Below are positions 56,130 to 64,000 of a DNA stretch of 64,000 nucleotides, piece by piece (the stretch's first letter is position 1; each line of letters opens with the position of its first letter). The notes beneath the pieces were generated by a model. That model was not told the DNA's origin, did not search any database, and saw only the letters and a list, made by a program, of their open reading frames with translations. The translations under genes and the position numbers were made by a program. This DNA is from an uncultured Acetatifactor sp. (GTDB lineage Bacteria; Bacillota; Clostridia; Lachnospirales; Lachnospiraceae), in NCBI GenBank assembly GCA_910578215.1, contig CAJTPH010000010.1, positions 1 to 64,000 of the forward strand, written 5' to 3'.

Positions 56130-56833
56130 AATAATGCGTGTATTTGTTTTGCCAGCAACATATCGCTTACACAATCCACTTCCGTCCACTTATATTCGCT
56201 GATATCTTTATAATATAGATTGAAGTCCTCATTAAAAATCATTTGTACCAGGGCATTCTCATACCACTGGTCGTACATACCATTCCCCACCATCTGTTCC
56301 ACGCACTGCCTTAACCGCATAGCAGATTCTCTATCCAGCTTTGTAATTCCCGCATATTCCCCGTAATAATCCTCTAATTCCTTGCTCATTACAAGAATTC
56401 TTCCATTATTGACCTGCACGTTATAATCCCCGGAATTTTTTATGCTGCTGTCAATCAGAACCTCCGGTCTATCCACCCTGCAGCATACATAATCCCTGAC
56501 AAGCTTTTCTTCTACCACAATATCTCCGTTAATGATCGTTACATTATCACTCTCCAGGCAATTTCTAGCGAACCAAAGTGAAGCAATGGAATTCGTAACT
56601 TCGTAAAACGGGTTATACAAAAATTGTACCCCTGAAACTTCCTCCATGATTTTCTCACACATAAACCCGACCACTACAATAATCTCCGCTTCCGCATCAT
56701 ATTTTTTTATCAGAGATACCATGCGTTTTAAAATACTGGTATCCTTATCAAGCTTATATAAAGATTTAGGATAACTTAACGTTAGTGGATGCAGTCTTGA
56801 GCCCTTCCCGGCCATTAAAAAAATATACTTCAT
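56126..56833 (-). CDS. LicC-like nucleotidyltransferase
   Basis: 235 aa from ATG 56833 (AAGGA upstream). KYIFLMAGKGSRLHPLTLSYPKSL is the nucleotide-binding start of sugar-phosphate or choline-phosphate cytidylyltransferases; IINGDIVVEEKL carries the metal-binding Asp. It is distinct from the PntC-like copy at 45450. The product is probably a CDP- or NDP-linked small alcohol or sugar for the TagF-like enzyme that it overlaps. Confidence 0.83.
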   Translation of the reverse strand: MKYIFLMAGKGSRLHPLTLSYPKSLYKLDKDTSILKRMVSLIKKYDAEAEIIVVVGFMCEKIMEEVSGVQFLYNPFYEVTNSIASLWFARNCLESDNVTIINGDIVVEEKLVRDYVCCRVDRPEVLIDSSIKNSGDYNVQVNNGRILVMSKELEDYYGEYAGITKLDRESAMRLRQCVEQMVGNGMYDQWYENALVQMIFNEDFNLYYKDISEYKWTEVDCVSDMLLAKQIHALL

Positions 56834-56847
56834 ATATTTGCTGTCCT

Positions 56848-57405
56848 TTACCACAATAATAATCCAATTCTCATCATGTATTCCTTCGGCGGAAAACCTA
56901 TATCAATACCGCAGTTCGCCGCGCTTTTAACCACATTAATTCCCAATGCTTCGACTGGTATCCTTGCCATATAAGGATTTACACATTTGTCCGATGCACA
57001 TCCGTTCTTACACAATTTACAGGAACCGCCTATAAAAGATAATGCTGTTGAATTATTGTGATCCCAAAGCCATTTTTCACATTCCAGCAATGCTCTATGT
57101 AATTGCACGGATGAATCATTTCGCACAGTATCATAGTCACTGTCAGTCAAACTCATCTTTAAATAGACAAAGGCCGCATTGTCAAATTCACCCAGCATTT
57201 TTATATAATCTATTTTCGGAATTTTAGGCGAACACTTCCAACTCACATTGTATTTCCCGCAATAAAAACAGTTCATTTTAACCCGTTCTTCAAAAATCAG
57301 GTCTGAAGCTTTGATGTTTTTCCCCTGTACTTGGTAACCCTTCTCGTTGCAAAATAGAATCATATCTACCAACTCATTGTTTTGCAATTCCTTGTTATCT
57401 TCCAT
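56848..57405 (-). CDS. Cys-rich metal-binding protein (DUF2284-type)
   Basis: 185 aa from ATG 57405; AGAGGT lies 8 bases before it. It has two Cys clusters: CFYCGKYNVSWKCSPKIP in the N-terminal half and GGSCKLCKNGCASDKCVNP in the second, followed by RIPVEALGINV. This matches the DUF2284 family of predicted metal-binding proteins. Its presence in a polysaccharide operon is unusual. It is the first gene after RNA element A, and its stop nearly touches the nucleotidyltransferase gene. Function is unknown. Confidence 0.75.
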   Translation of the reverse strand: MEDNKELQNNELVDMILFCNEKGYQVQGKNIKASDLIFEERVKMNCFYCGKYNVSWKCSPKIPKIDYIKMLGEFDNAAFVYLKMSLTDSDYDTVRNDSSVQLHRALLECEKWLWDHNNSTALSFIGGSCKLCKNGCASDKCVNPYMARIPVEALGINVVKSAANCGIDIGFPPKEYMMRIGLLLW

Positions 57406-57448
57406 TTGCATATACCTCTGATGGCTTTTCAAAAGCATCTGTTATATT

Positions 57449-57535
57449 AAAAAAGGCCATTGCACCAGGCAATGACCCTCACAGTCGATAATATACTTTG
57501 CCTCCCTGCATCCTTGTGCGCTTTATCCAAAAGCT
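57449..57535 (-). promoter_or_regulatory. repeated leader element A with terminator hairpin
   Basis: Read on the minus strand, this ~80-nt element ends in a stem of GGTCATTGC and GCAATGGCC (57469-57477 with 57455-57463) followed by T6 (57449-57454), an intrinsic terminator. Upstream are a GCTTT...AAAGC pairing, a GCA...TGC pairing and GGAGGCAAAG. GGCAA could pair with TTGCC of the terminator arm as an antiterminator. It lies 43 nt before the DUF2284 gene. Element B (62361-62440) is about 80% identical and has the same position relative to a gene. Confidence 0.6.
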
Positions 57536-57622
57536 CCTATATATAGATCGTCAATTTCTCATAATTCATTAGTTGAAGTACCGCATTCCGGTTGTCCACG
57601 AATTATACCCTGCGCCGCATAA

Positions 57623-58372
57623 TTACTCCAAATATGCTTCCGGCTCATTCAGGATAATATCCGTAATTCCCCGTTCCTCAAGGGAGCCAAAATCAAGTTT
57701 TGTCCCTGTGGGCCTTTCCGGATACAAATGTCCTGACATCCAGGCCCGCACCGTATACCCTTCCAATTCCTGCGCCGTCAGGTCAATACCCTTCCAGAAC
57801 GGGTGGAGTGCGAGCGCCCCGCAGCCGCCTTTGGACTTATACATACAGTCAGAAACCCTGCTGTCTAATATTCCAAGCTCCATGTCAGGAAGCAACTCCT
57901 TCATTTTCTTAAGCGATCTGGCGTAAAAACTGGAAAAGACCACGGAATCCTGCAGCCCTCTTCTCTGTACCAAATCAACTATCTTTTCTTCCATGCCTTC
58001 ATACAGCCAAGCACTGTTTTTCAGTTCTATATTCAATTTCAGTGTCGGACCTGCATCCCCCATTTGATTTTTCAGGCGGGGGGCAAGCAAATCAAAAACC
58101 TCAGCTATGGTCGGAATCTGCTGTACCGGGTGATCATCCGCATAAATATGCAGCTTCCTTATCTGAGACAGAGTATAGTCCCGCACATATCCCTGTCCTT
58201 CGGTTGTCCGATCCACTCTTTCATCATGAATAACAACAATTTCTCCATCCCTTGTCAGCTGAATATCCAGTTCTATTCCCGTCAGATTCTTAATAGCAGC
58301 CGCCTTCTCAAACGCCAGCAGCGTATTTTCCGGATATCTTAGACTGCATCCCCTGTGTGCCCAAACCTTCAT
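57623..58372 (-). CDS. glycerophosphodiester phosphodiesterase
   Basis: 249 aa. It has the family's active-site pattern: WAHRG (His6, Arg7), ENT at 15-17, IELDIQLT (Glu34, Asp36) and IHDERVDRTT (His49). These enzymes hydrolyse glycerophosphodiesters to glycerol-3-phosphate and an alcohol. No signal peptide is present, so it would be cytoplasmic. Its ATG overlaps the stop of the cytidylyltransferase-oxidoreductase gene (ATGA at 58369-58372). In this locus it could recycle glycerophosphate or trim a polymer precursor. Confidence 0.9.
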   Translation of the reverse strand: MKVWAHRGCSLRYPENTLLAFEKAAAIKNLTGIELDIQLTRDGEIVVIHDERVDRTTEGQGYVRDYTLSQIRKLHIYADDHPVQQIPTIAEVFDLLAPRLKNQMGDAGPTLKLNIELKNSAWLYEGMEEKIVDLVQRRGLQDSVVFSSFYARSLKKMKELLPDMELGILDSRVSDCMYKSKGGCGALALHPFWKGIDLTAQELEGYTVRAWMSGHLYPERPTGTKLDFGSLEERGITDIILNEPEAYLE

Positions 58373-59706
58373 AGCCTGTTCTCCGTCTTCATAAATTGCT
58401 CCATAATGTCCGCCAAAGCCACAGACTCGCCGCGGGTCAATTTAAATTCACTGCTACTGCTCCCCCTAATCATTGACAGGAAATCACTTATTTCATAGCG
58501 CAGCCCATCGCCGAGGAAGGTTTCCGAATATTTGTCCACCTTTCCCGCATCCTCATAATGCACTTCAAAATAAGAAGTCTTCCACCATGGTGCTTCGGCA
58601 ACGATATACCCTTTTGTTCCGGCTATCAGCAGCCTGCCCTCGGATTTTACGCCGAGCCCGCATGTAGCAGTTGCAATTCCCGTAGGATAATTTAAAGAAA
58701 CCTTTGTAAAAATATCCAGACCGTTTTCACCCTGTATGGTATCAAACCGAATAGATGTATAATCTTTTCCAAAAATCTTTAATATGGGAAGCATAACATA
58801 GCTGCCAAGTTCTGTAAAACTGCCTCCGTATATCCTGTCATTTAACTCTCTGCCGCCCTTCTTTTCCAGCTTTGTAAAGCAGGCCTCCACATTCCGTACA
58901 CTGCCGATAATACCGCTGCAGGCAATTCCCAAAAGCTTATGAAACCCCGGACAATATGCCGTCTTAATGCCCTCAAACAAAATCAGGTTTTTCTCTCCGG
59001 CATATGCAAATAATTCCTCCGCCTGCGCCTTGCACAGTACCATGGGTTTCTCGCAAAGAACATGTTTGCCATGTTCCAATGCCGACCTTATATATCCATA
59101 ATGAGTATCATGGGGCGAGGCAATGTACACCACATCCACTGCACTGAAAAAGTCCTCCATATTTTCATATGGGGTGATCTCCCACCTGTCAGCAAACCTG
59201 AGTGCACTATCCTTATGCGGGTTATATACTCCCTGCGTACTGACTCCGCTGACAAGCCTTGCCTCAGGAATAAACCGTTCCGCAATCCTTCCTGTACCAA
59301 TGATGCCGATTCTTTGAATTGGACTGTTTTTTTCACGCAACATAGTGCTGGAAATATTCTTCGTCCGCTCCAGATAGACTACCTTACAACAATCTTTTAG
59401 GTAGTCAAATGCCCCCATCCAGTCGGAACCGATTGCAAAAATATCCACATGAAATTTACGTATATCATTTATCTTCTGACCCTGAGATTCCTCTATAATA
59501 ATTTCATCGGCAAAACCGGTTTTTTTTACGTTTTCAATACGTGTCACCAAAGAATCCACCACATTCAGCTTTCCCCGAGCCTTGTCGTATGCCTCCGTGG
59601 TTACTCCCACAATCAGATAATCGCCCAATTCCTTCGCCCGCTTCAGCAGTCTGTAATGTCCCTCGTGAAAAAGGTCAAATGTACCATATGTAATTATCTT
59701 TGTCAT
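58369..59706 (-). CDS. cytidylyltransferase fused to a Gfo/Idh/MocA oxidoreductase
   Basis: 445 aa. Residues 1-128 resemble glycerol-3-phosphate cytidylyltransferase: YGTFDLFHEGHYRLL (HEGH 14-17), GVTTEAYD and ISSTMLRE. Residues 130-445 are a Gfo/Idh/MocA-type oxidoreductase with IGIIGTGRIAERF (NAD(P)-binding), CEKPMVL (Lys220) and GGSFTELGSY. One protein may thus oxidise or reduce a polyol/sugar and activate it with CTP. It overlaps both neighbours by ATGA, so three genes form a tightly coupled set. Confidence 0.88.
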   Translation of the reverse strand: MTKIITYGTFDLFHEGHYRLLKRAKELGDYLIVGVTTEAYDKARGKLNVVDSLVTRIENVKKTGFADEIIIEESQGQKINDIRKFHVDIFAIGSDWMGAFDYLKDCCKVVYLERTKNISSTMLREKNSPIQRIGIIGTGRIAERFIPEARLVSGVSTQGVYNPHKDSALRFADRWEITPYENMEDFFSAVDVVYIASPHDTHYGYIRSALEHGKHVLCEKPMVLCKAQAEELFAYAGEKNLILFEGIKTAYCPGFHKLLGIACSGIIGSVRNVEACFTKLEKKGGRELNDRIYGGSFTELGSYVMLPILKIFGKDYTSIRFDTIQGENGLDIFTKVSLNYPTGIATATCGLGVKSEGRLLIAGTKGYIVAEAPWWKTSYFEVHYEDAGKVDKYSETFLGDGLRYEISDFLSMIRGSSSSEFKLTRGESVALADIMEQFMKTENRL

Positions 59707-62270
59707 GTAATCTTTCCCTTCACAAAATTATGAACATTCATACCACAGGTTCCCTCTGTGTCCACATTTATTTTAGAAAATGCTTTCAGCTGCCTTTCCC
59801 TGTCAAATTGATTTCCAGTTATGCGACCGTCAAGAAGATTTTTTAAGGAATTGAATGCATTCTCATCCAGACAGTACTGCATCCACTCCGATTCCTCCAT
59901 AAACCCTGCTTCATTTGCCAGCAGATCGTCATAGTCAAACTCTATTTCTACCTCTTTGTATTCTCCAGTATCAATGTTGATCTCATAGAGTTTTCTTTCC
60001 GGAGCATACCATATACGGCAGTCCGCCTTTCCTCGCTGCGGATAGGTTATTACAAAACGGCCAATTCCTTGTGCCGCAAAATACCCGTTTCTGCCACAAG
60101 TTTTAAACTTCATGGGGGACTTCCATTCCTCCATTTGCCCTGTTTCCCTGTTCAAGGACAAATACATATTCCCCCAGCAGGGTGATAGGATTATATTCTC
60201 CCTGCTGCCTTCTCCGGAAAATGCTATGTTACTAAATGGTCTTTCCCCACACTCATACTCAAGGGGCCACTGAATAGACTTAAAACCCTGAGGAAAATTA
60301 CTGTACTCCCTTATGTTTCCCGTTTTGGGATTCCAGCAGGTAAGTGTCATTCCGTTCAAAGGCAGAAGCCACAGATTATCTCCCTCCGTCAAGATTACCT
60401 GAGTTCCCAGATTGCACCCGGAATTGCTGCTGAGACTTCTGGCCTTGAAGGTATTCATGTCCATAAATACAAACTCATTATCCACCGGTGAGGCAAACAC
60501 CAATTCTGTTTTGTATATGCCTATGCCGCCTGCACGCCATTCACCCTCTACATTCCTCACATTGAATCGGTTGATTCCATCCACGTAGCAAAGTTCTTCT
60601 GTGTCTATGTTAAATCTGATAAAATATGGATACCTAAACGGAAATAAAAATATATATTTTTCGGCATACCAATAACCGAAAAAAGCTCCTTTCTGCGAAA
60701 TTGGCTCCTTAAAGTCAATCCTCCTGATTTTCTTATCCTTAATAATCAGCAGATGCTGTGCATTACCCGGCAGCACATATATCCTGTCATTTATTTCCAA
60801 TGCTCCTCTGTAATATCCGCCCTCGGAATACCCTGTCTCCAGGTCCATATAAAATTTGTAATGGTAATCGTTCTTCTCCGAATACCACAACTGGTTATTC
60901 CCGGTTACCTGATATCTGTCATCCCCCCAGACGTCAAATTGAGGATTGATCCTTTCTCCCCTCCAGTCGTCCTTCTCCGGCAGCGTATGAATATTGTTGT
61001 TAAGAATAAATAACGGTTTTCCGGCCACTCCAAATAACGAGGTGACAGATGTCCCCGAATCTCCTATATAGATATCCGAAAGGGCTATCGTGTTTTCTAT
61101 ATCCGTCGTCTCGTCCAGTATCCCTATATTTTCCTCCACAAACTCCTTTTTCAACGCATCAAACTGCGGCTTATACATGCCTCTCATTGAACTGAAGGTG
61201 GATTCCAGAAGCGGGTGAGGGCGCCATATAAGGCATGCGTCCTCCCGTCCCTTAAAGATGTCAAAAACATATCTCATCTTCTTTAAAAAAGCTTCCGTAT
61301 TCGCCAGCATTCCGCCGATACTGGTATTATAGAAGTACACTTTACTATTCTTCATCCTCTCCAGCTGCGATTTGCTCAATTTCCATTCCGCAGGAGGTTC
61401 CGGAGGATTCTGACACTTATGTATAACGCGGTCAAACTTGGGAGAACCCATGGGCAGAAACTTGTTGTCCGGCAGCCTTTTGTCAAAAAACTTCCTGTAG
61501 TCCTCAGACTGAATCACAATATAATCCGCATTGATATATGCCGGGCACAGCGACTGCCCCTCGCTCATCCCGCCTGCTGTGGCATAATACGGAATATAGA
61601 CAAGACAGTCCGTATACCTTTTTAGATTATCCGAATAAAATCTGGGATGAACGCTTGTGACATAATTGCAGCTATCATAGGGATTATGTATAAAAATTGC
61701 GTCCGGCTTTCTTTCCTCAAACTGATAGCTTTGCCAGTCTATCACCTGAATGTTATCGGGATAATCTAATCCTTCGTAATGCATTTTCCCCATGCTGCCG
61801 TCCGGATTCTTCTCGTAATAGGGGATAGGAACACAATAAGCATCACAGTCAGGGTCTGCCTTTGCAGCCAGGTATACGCTCTCCAGGCTGTCCCACATTG
61901 CAGCCTTATACGGCAGGAATACGATCTCGTTCCTCACACGAATATCATTTCTAACGCTGTTTTCCACTCTCAGCAAATGCTTTTTCAGGGTCTTACAAAC
62001 CTTGTTCACATTGATTCCGGCATTGTCAGCTCCTTCATAAGCTTGGAACAGCGCTTCACAATAGCTTTCCAGGTGTGACACCGTCACATGCCCTTCACCC
62101 TCCAGTCTCTCAATATTCTCTCCCAAAGAAACCGCAAAGTCCTGACACTCGCTAAGCATATTCCGCACCAGGGCAGTATTGTTCTTATTTAATGCCTCTC
62201 TTATTTCCTCATGAGCCTGATGCAGGCTGTCCACACAGCCCAGCACCTCCTGTTTCTGTGCTTTCCTCAT
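59703..62270 (-). CDS. TagF-like domain protein with C-terminal beta-propeller-like region
   Basis: 855 aa from ATG 62270. Residues 1-130 are helical and charged. Residues about 160-440 resemble a TagF-type GT-B domain: FLPMGSPKFDRVI, VYFYNTS, CLIWRPHPLLEST and IYIGDSGTSVTSLFG, where usual TDYSS is GDSGTS. Residues about 450-800 contain repeated short beta segments (RIYVLPG, KIRRIDF, YIFLFPF, ELVFASPV, NLWLLPLNG), suggesting a propeller. No signal peptide is seen. It follows element B and overlaps the next gene by ATGA. Transferase activity is probable; the propeller may bind the polymer. Confidence 0.75.
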   Translation of the reverse strand: MRKAQKQEVLGCVDSLHQAHEEIREALNKNNTALVRNMLSECQDFAVSLGENIERLEGEGHVTVSHLESYCEALFQAYEGADNAGINVNKVCKTLKKHLLRVENSVRNDIRVRNEIVFLPYKAAMWDSLESVYLAAKADPDCDAYCVPIPYYEKNPDGSMGKMHYEGLDYPDNIQVIDWQSYQFEERKPDAIFIHNPYDSCNYVTSVHPRFYSDNLKRYTDCLVYIPYYATAGGMSEGQSLCPAYINADYIVIQSEDYRKFFDKRLPDNKFLPMGSPKFDRVIHKCQNPPEPPAEWKLSKSQLERMKNSKVYFYNTSIGGMLANTEAFLKKMRYVFDIFKGREDACLIWRPHPLLESTFSSMRGMYKPQFDALKKEFVEENIGILDETTDIENTIALSDIYIGDSGTSVTSLFGVAGKPLFILNNNIHTLPEKDDWRGERINPQFDVWGDDRYQVTGNNQLWYSEKNDYHYKFYMDLETGYSEGGYYRGALEINDRIYVLPGNAQHLLIIKDKKIRRIDFKEPISQKGAFFGYWYAEKYIFLFPFRYPYFIRFNIDTEELCYVDGINRFNVRNVEGEWRAGGIGIYKTELVFASPVDNEFVFMDMNTFKARSLSSNSGCNLGTQVILTEGDNLWLLPLNGMTLTCWNPKTGNIREYSNFPQGFKSIQWPLEYECGERPFSNIAFSGEGSRENIILSPCWGNMYLSLNRETGQMEEWKSPMKFKTCGRNGYFAAQGIGRFVITYPQRGKADCRIWYAPERKLYEINIDTGEYKEVEIEFDYDDLLANEAGFMEESEWMQYCLDENAFNSLKNLLDGRITGNQFDRERQLKAFSKINVDTEGTCGMNVHNFVKGKIT

Positions 62271-62360
62271 CTTACAATCCAATCCGTTTCTATATTCATA
62301 TCAGTTATTCAAGTATGTAAACTGCTTAATAACCTCACTTTTTCAGGGCGTCAAAATAAG

Positions 62361-62440
62361 GGCCATTGCACCCGGCAATGACCCTTACAGTCGTAAAATA
62401 TCCTTTGCCTCCATGCAATCCTGTATGCTTTTCCAAAAGC
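62361..62440 (-). promoter_or_regulatory. repeated leader element B with terminator-like hairpin
   Basis: Second copy of the element at 57449-57535. The stem GGTCATTGC/GCAATGGCC (62375-62383 with 62361-62369) is identical; the following tail is CTTATTTT, weaker than in copy A. TGCTTTT/AAAAGCA forms a perfect pairing at its 5' end, longer than in A. It lies 90 nt before the 855-aa gene. The remaining bases of 62271-62604 are A+T-rich. A minus-strand TTGACA at 62508-62513 could belong to a promoter, but no convincing -10 at 17 bases is seen. Confidence 0.55.
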
Positions 62441-62604
62441 ATTGACTATAATTATTATCGACATATCTCCGTAAACTTTTAACGGATAGCTTTATGTCAT
62501 TCTTCTGTGTCAACATTGTACCATACAAATTCTATTTTGTATATAAGCACTCTTTGCCATTTTTCTCGGATGTACTGCACACAAGGCACAATTTTCCAAT
62601 TCAA

Positions 62605-63492
62605 CTACACCTCTCTTGTGGTCGGATTGACGACAACGGATCTTCGGGTGTTCAGCAAGGCCGCCAGGTAACAGAAAGCGCTTCCGGACATGATCATCGC
62701 CTCGCACCGGCTCATGAGCTGCATATCGATATAGCAGCGTTCCCCAATATTTCCGTCAATAAAGTGCACTCTCCTGAAATTCCGGAATCCCATGGTCTCC
62801 CGGTTATCCCTGCACCACGCCATATCGTCGGAAAACACAAACAGCTCCCAGTTTGTCCCGCAGCTTTCCAGGAAACGGTCGACCAGCTCTGCGTAGATTT
62901 CCGGTGCAAGCGCCCACCCCAGCCCCACATAATCGCCCCTTCTGATATGGACGGACACCGACCTGCTTCCCTGAATCCTGTTCAGGCGCTCCCGGTTTAT
63001 TTCATCCGGTATCTCAGGAAAGGTAAATTCTTTCAGAAATATCTCTTTGTACTCATTAAACCAGCCCTTGTTGATCCAGTAACCGTCATAATAGACATTC
63101 CCTTCCATTTTCAGCACCCAAGGAATATAATCATTGCCGGGGACATATCTTGTCTCTCCGTCAAAGGGATTGAAATTTCGGACAGCCTTGTGCCCCTCAA
63201 ATACCGCATAAGTACTGATTCCGTTCTCACACAGAATCGTGGGAACGCTTTTACCCTTCCGCCGTTCCTCGAGAATAAAATTCCAGACCTCCTCATCAAA
63301 GCACTGGCTCAGCATATGGGGTTTAATGCCGAATACCTTCTCCAGCTCATAGCCGTTATGAACCGTATGCAGTGCAAAGTAAGTATCATCCATGTACATA
63401 CTTTCGCCCGGACAGGCAAGCTCATAATATCTGGCAAATATATACTGGAAAGCCTGATTTGCCAGACCGCCGTTTAAAAATTGTATTTTCAT
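62605..63492 (-). CDS. alpha-1,2-fucosyltransferase (GT11-like)
   Basis: 295 aa. It begins KIQFLNGGLANQAFQYIFA, the family's N-terminal signature, and has HIRRGDYVG (182-190), the GDP-fucose-binding HxRRGDY motif, plus MSGSAFCYLAALL near the end. It should add fucose in alpha-1,2 linkage to a glycan acceptor in the cytoplasm. Genes for GDP-fucose synthesis are not in the window. AAAGG lies 9 bases before the ATG. Confidence 0.92.
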   Translation of the reverse strand: MKIQFLNGGLANQAFQYIFARYYELACPGESMYMDDTYFALHTVHNGYELEKVFGIKPHMLSQCFDEEVWNFILEERRKGKSVPTILCENGISTYAVFEGHKAVRNFNPFDGETRYVPGNDYIPWVLKMEGNVYYDGYWINKGWFNEYKEIFLKEFTFPEIPDEINRERLNRIQGSRSVSVHIRRGDYVGLGWALAPEIYAELVDRFLESCGTNWELFVFSDDMAWCRDNRETMGFRNFRRVHFIDGNIGERCYIDMQLMSRCEAMIMSGSAFCYLAALLNTRRSVVVNPTTREV

Positions 63493-63535
63493 ACAAGTAG
63501 CCTTTCCATTTTATGTCAACACCTATGAGACATCC

Positions 63536-64000
63536 TTATGATTTCGTTGCGCTTTCACTCATACGATTCAGCATCTCTTTTACCTCCGCGTCCTCCGGCG
63601 CGCACTGCTGTATCTGCACCAGAATCTCCCTTGCCGCCTGAACCTCTCCCGCCGCAATCTGCATTCTTGCCGCCTTCTTGAGAGTGGCGATCAGACGGCT
63701 CAGCTCCGCCTGCGCTTCGTCCACCTCCCGGCTGCGCTCCTTCACCTCGTCCCGGAGCATTTTTGCAAAGGCATCCACGGCTTCCTCCACGGCAGGGCAG
63801 ATACCCAGACACTTCCTTGCGCTCTCCAGCGCTTTCAGGTCGTTGCCTTCCCCGCGGTACTGCTGCAGCTCCTTCAGGTTCAGAGCAAGCTGCACCTCCT
63901 CCGGCAGTATTTCCCTCCTCTGGCTGAACACAAAATCTCTGTAATAAGGAGCATGAAACGCCATTACGCTGTCCGCATATCTCCAGAGCATGGCTTCAAG
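63536..64000 (-). CDS. C-terminal part of a TPR/helical protein, cut by the window edge
   Basis: The frame is open to the right edge (codons at 63992-64000 continue in frame), so the Met at 63991 is probably internal. The visible ~155 residues are helical. LKELQQYRGEGNDLKALESARKCLGICP and AARMQIAAGEVQAAREILVQIQQCAPEDAEV read like tetratricopeptide-type repeats. Such tails occur on large glycosyltransferases, but the catalytic part is outside the window. It lies upstream of the fucosyltransferase in the same direction. Confidence 0.6.
   Translation of the reverse strand, partial: LEAMLWRYADSVMAFHAPYYRDFVFSQRREILPEEVQLALNLKELQQYRGEGNDLKALESARKCLGICPAVEEAVDAFAKMLRDEVKERSREVDEAQAELSRLIATLKKAARMQIAAGEVQAAREILVQIQQCAPEDAEVKEMLNRMSESATKS

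Noticed and set aside
57449..57535. Leader element A/B considered as a c-di-GMP (GEMM) riboswitch
   Set aside because: GGCAAAG resembles part of that class, but the tetraloop/receptor and the second conserved stem are missing. No known class fits by eye.

Overview
The window reads as chromosomal DNA of a Gram-positive, strictly anaerobic-type clostridium, most likely a Lachnospiraceae member. The rpmG-secE-nusG-rplK-rplA-rplJ-rplL-rpoB-rpoC block, strong AGGAGG ribosome-binding sites, sigma-A type promoters, and a cell-envelope locus built on CDP-alditol (teichoic-acid-like) chemistry all point that way. No species can be named from the sequence alone.

Layout. (1) 1-2400: a palindrome-rich intergenic stretch and one plus-strand asparagine-synthetase-like gene whose two active-site signatures are both altered. 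(2) 2600-14550: the transcription/translation block on the minus strand. It has separate promoters before rpmG, rplJ and rpoB, an L10-type leader with an attenuator hairpin, and a bidirectional terminator after rpoC. (3) 14640-20120: a plus-strand FliD-like gene, then minus-strand glf (UDP-galactopyranose mutase with an in-frame 39-bp minisatellite) coupled to a small HTH regulator, a secreted permuted NlpC/P60-like protein and an unrecognised coiled-coil protein. (4) 20328-64000: about 44 kb of genes all on the minus strand (read from high to low coordinates), forming a large surface-glycopolymer locus that runs off the right edge.

The glycopolymer locus has several parts. Four proteins carry TagF-like CDP-glycerol/ribitol phosphotransferase domains. 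There are at least six nucleotidyltransferase domains, of the HxGH, IspD/TarI and LicC/PntC types. There are three GT2 enzymes, one GT4, one further GT-B enzyme, one RgpF-like protein and an alpha-1,2-fucosyltransferase. A complete 2-aminoethylphosphonate set is present (PEP mutase, phosphonopyruvate decarboxylase, AEP transaminase, CTP-type activating enzyme), together with an alkaline-phosphatase-superfamily protein. A carrier protein, adenylation enzyme and Na+ symporter look like an acyl-decoration branch. At the 3' end sits a four-domain methyltransferase-kinase-Rossmann-cytidylyltransferase protein that resembles chain-terminating enzymes. No flippase, ABC exporter or Wzy-type polymerase is visible in the window, so the export genes must lie beyond the edge or elsewhere.

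The most striking feature is a small Rossmann-like module with an N-terminal (Y/F)GxG signature. It is fused, at either end or in the middle, to at least twelve otherwise unrelated enzymes of this locus. A second is an ~80-nt element with a terminator hairpin, occurring twice, each time just upstream of a gene, which looks like a cis-acting attenuator. Others are a G9 tract serving as the ribosome-binding site of one polymerase gene, a one-base frameshift in a TylF-type methyltransferase, and a 37-aa membrane peptide overlapping the symporter gene. Family assignments come from motifs read by eye; no database search was run.
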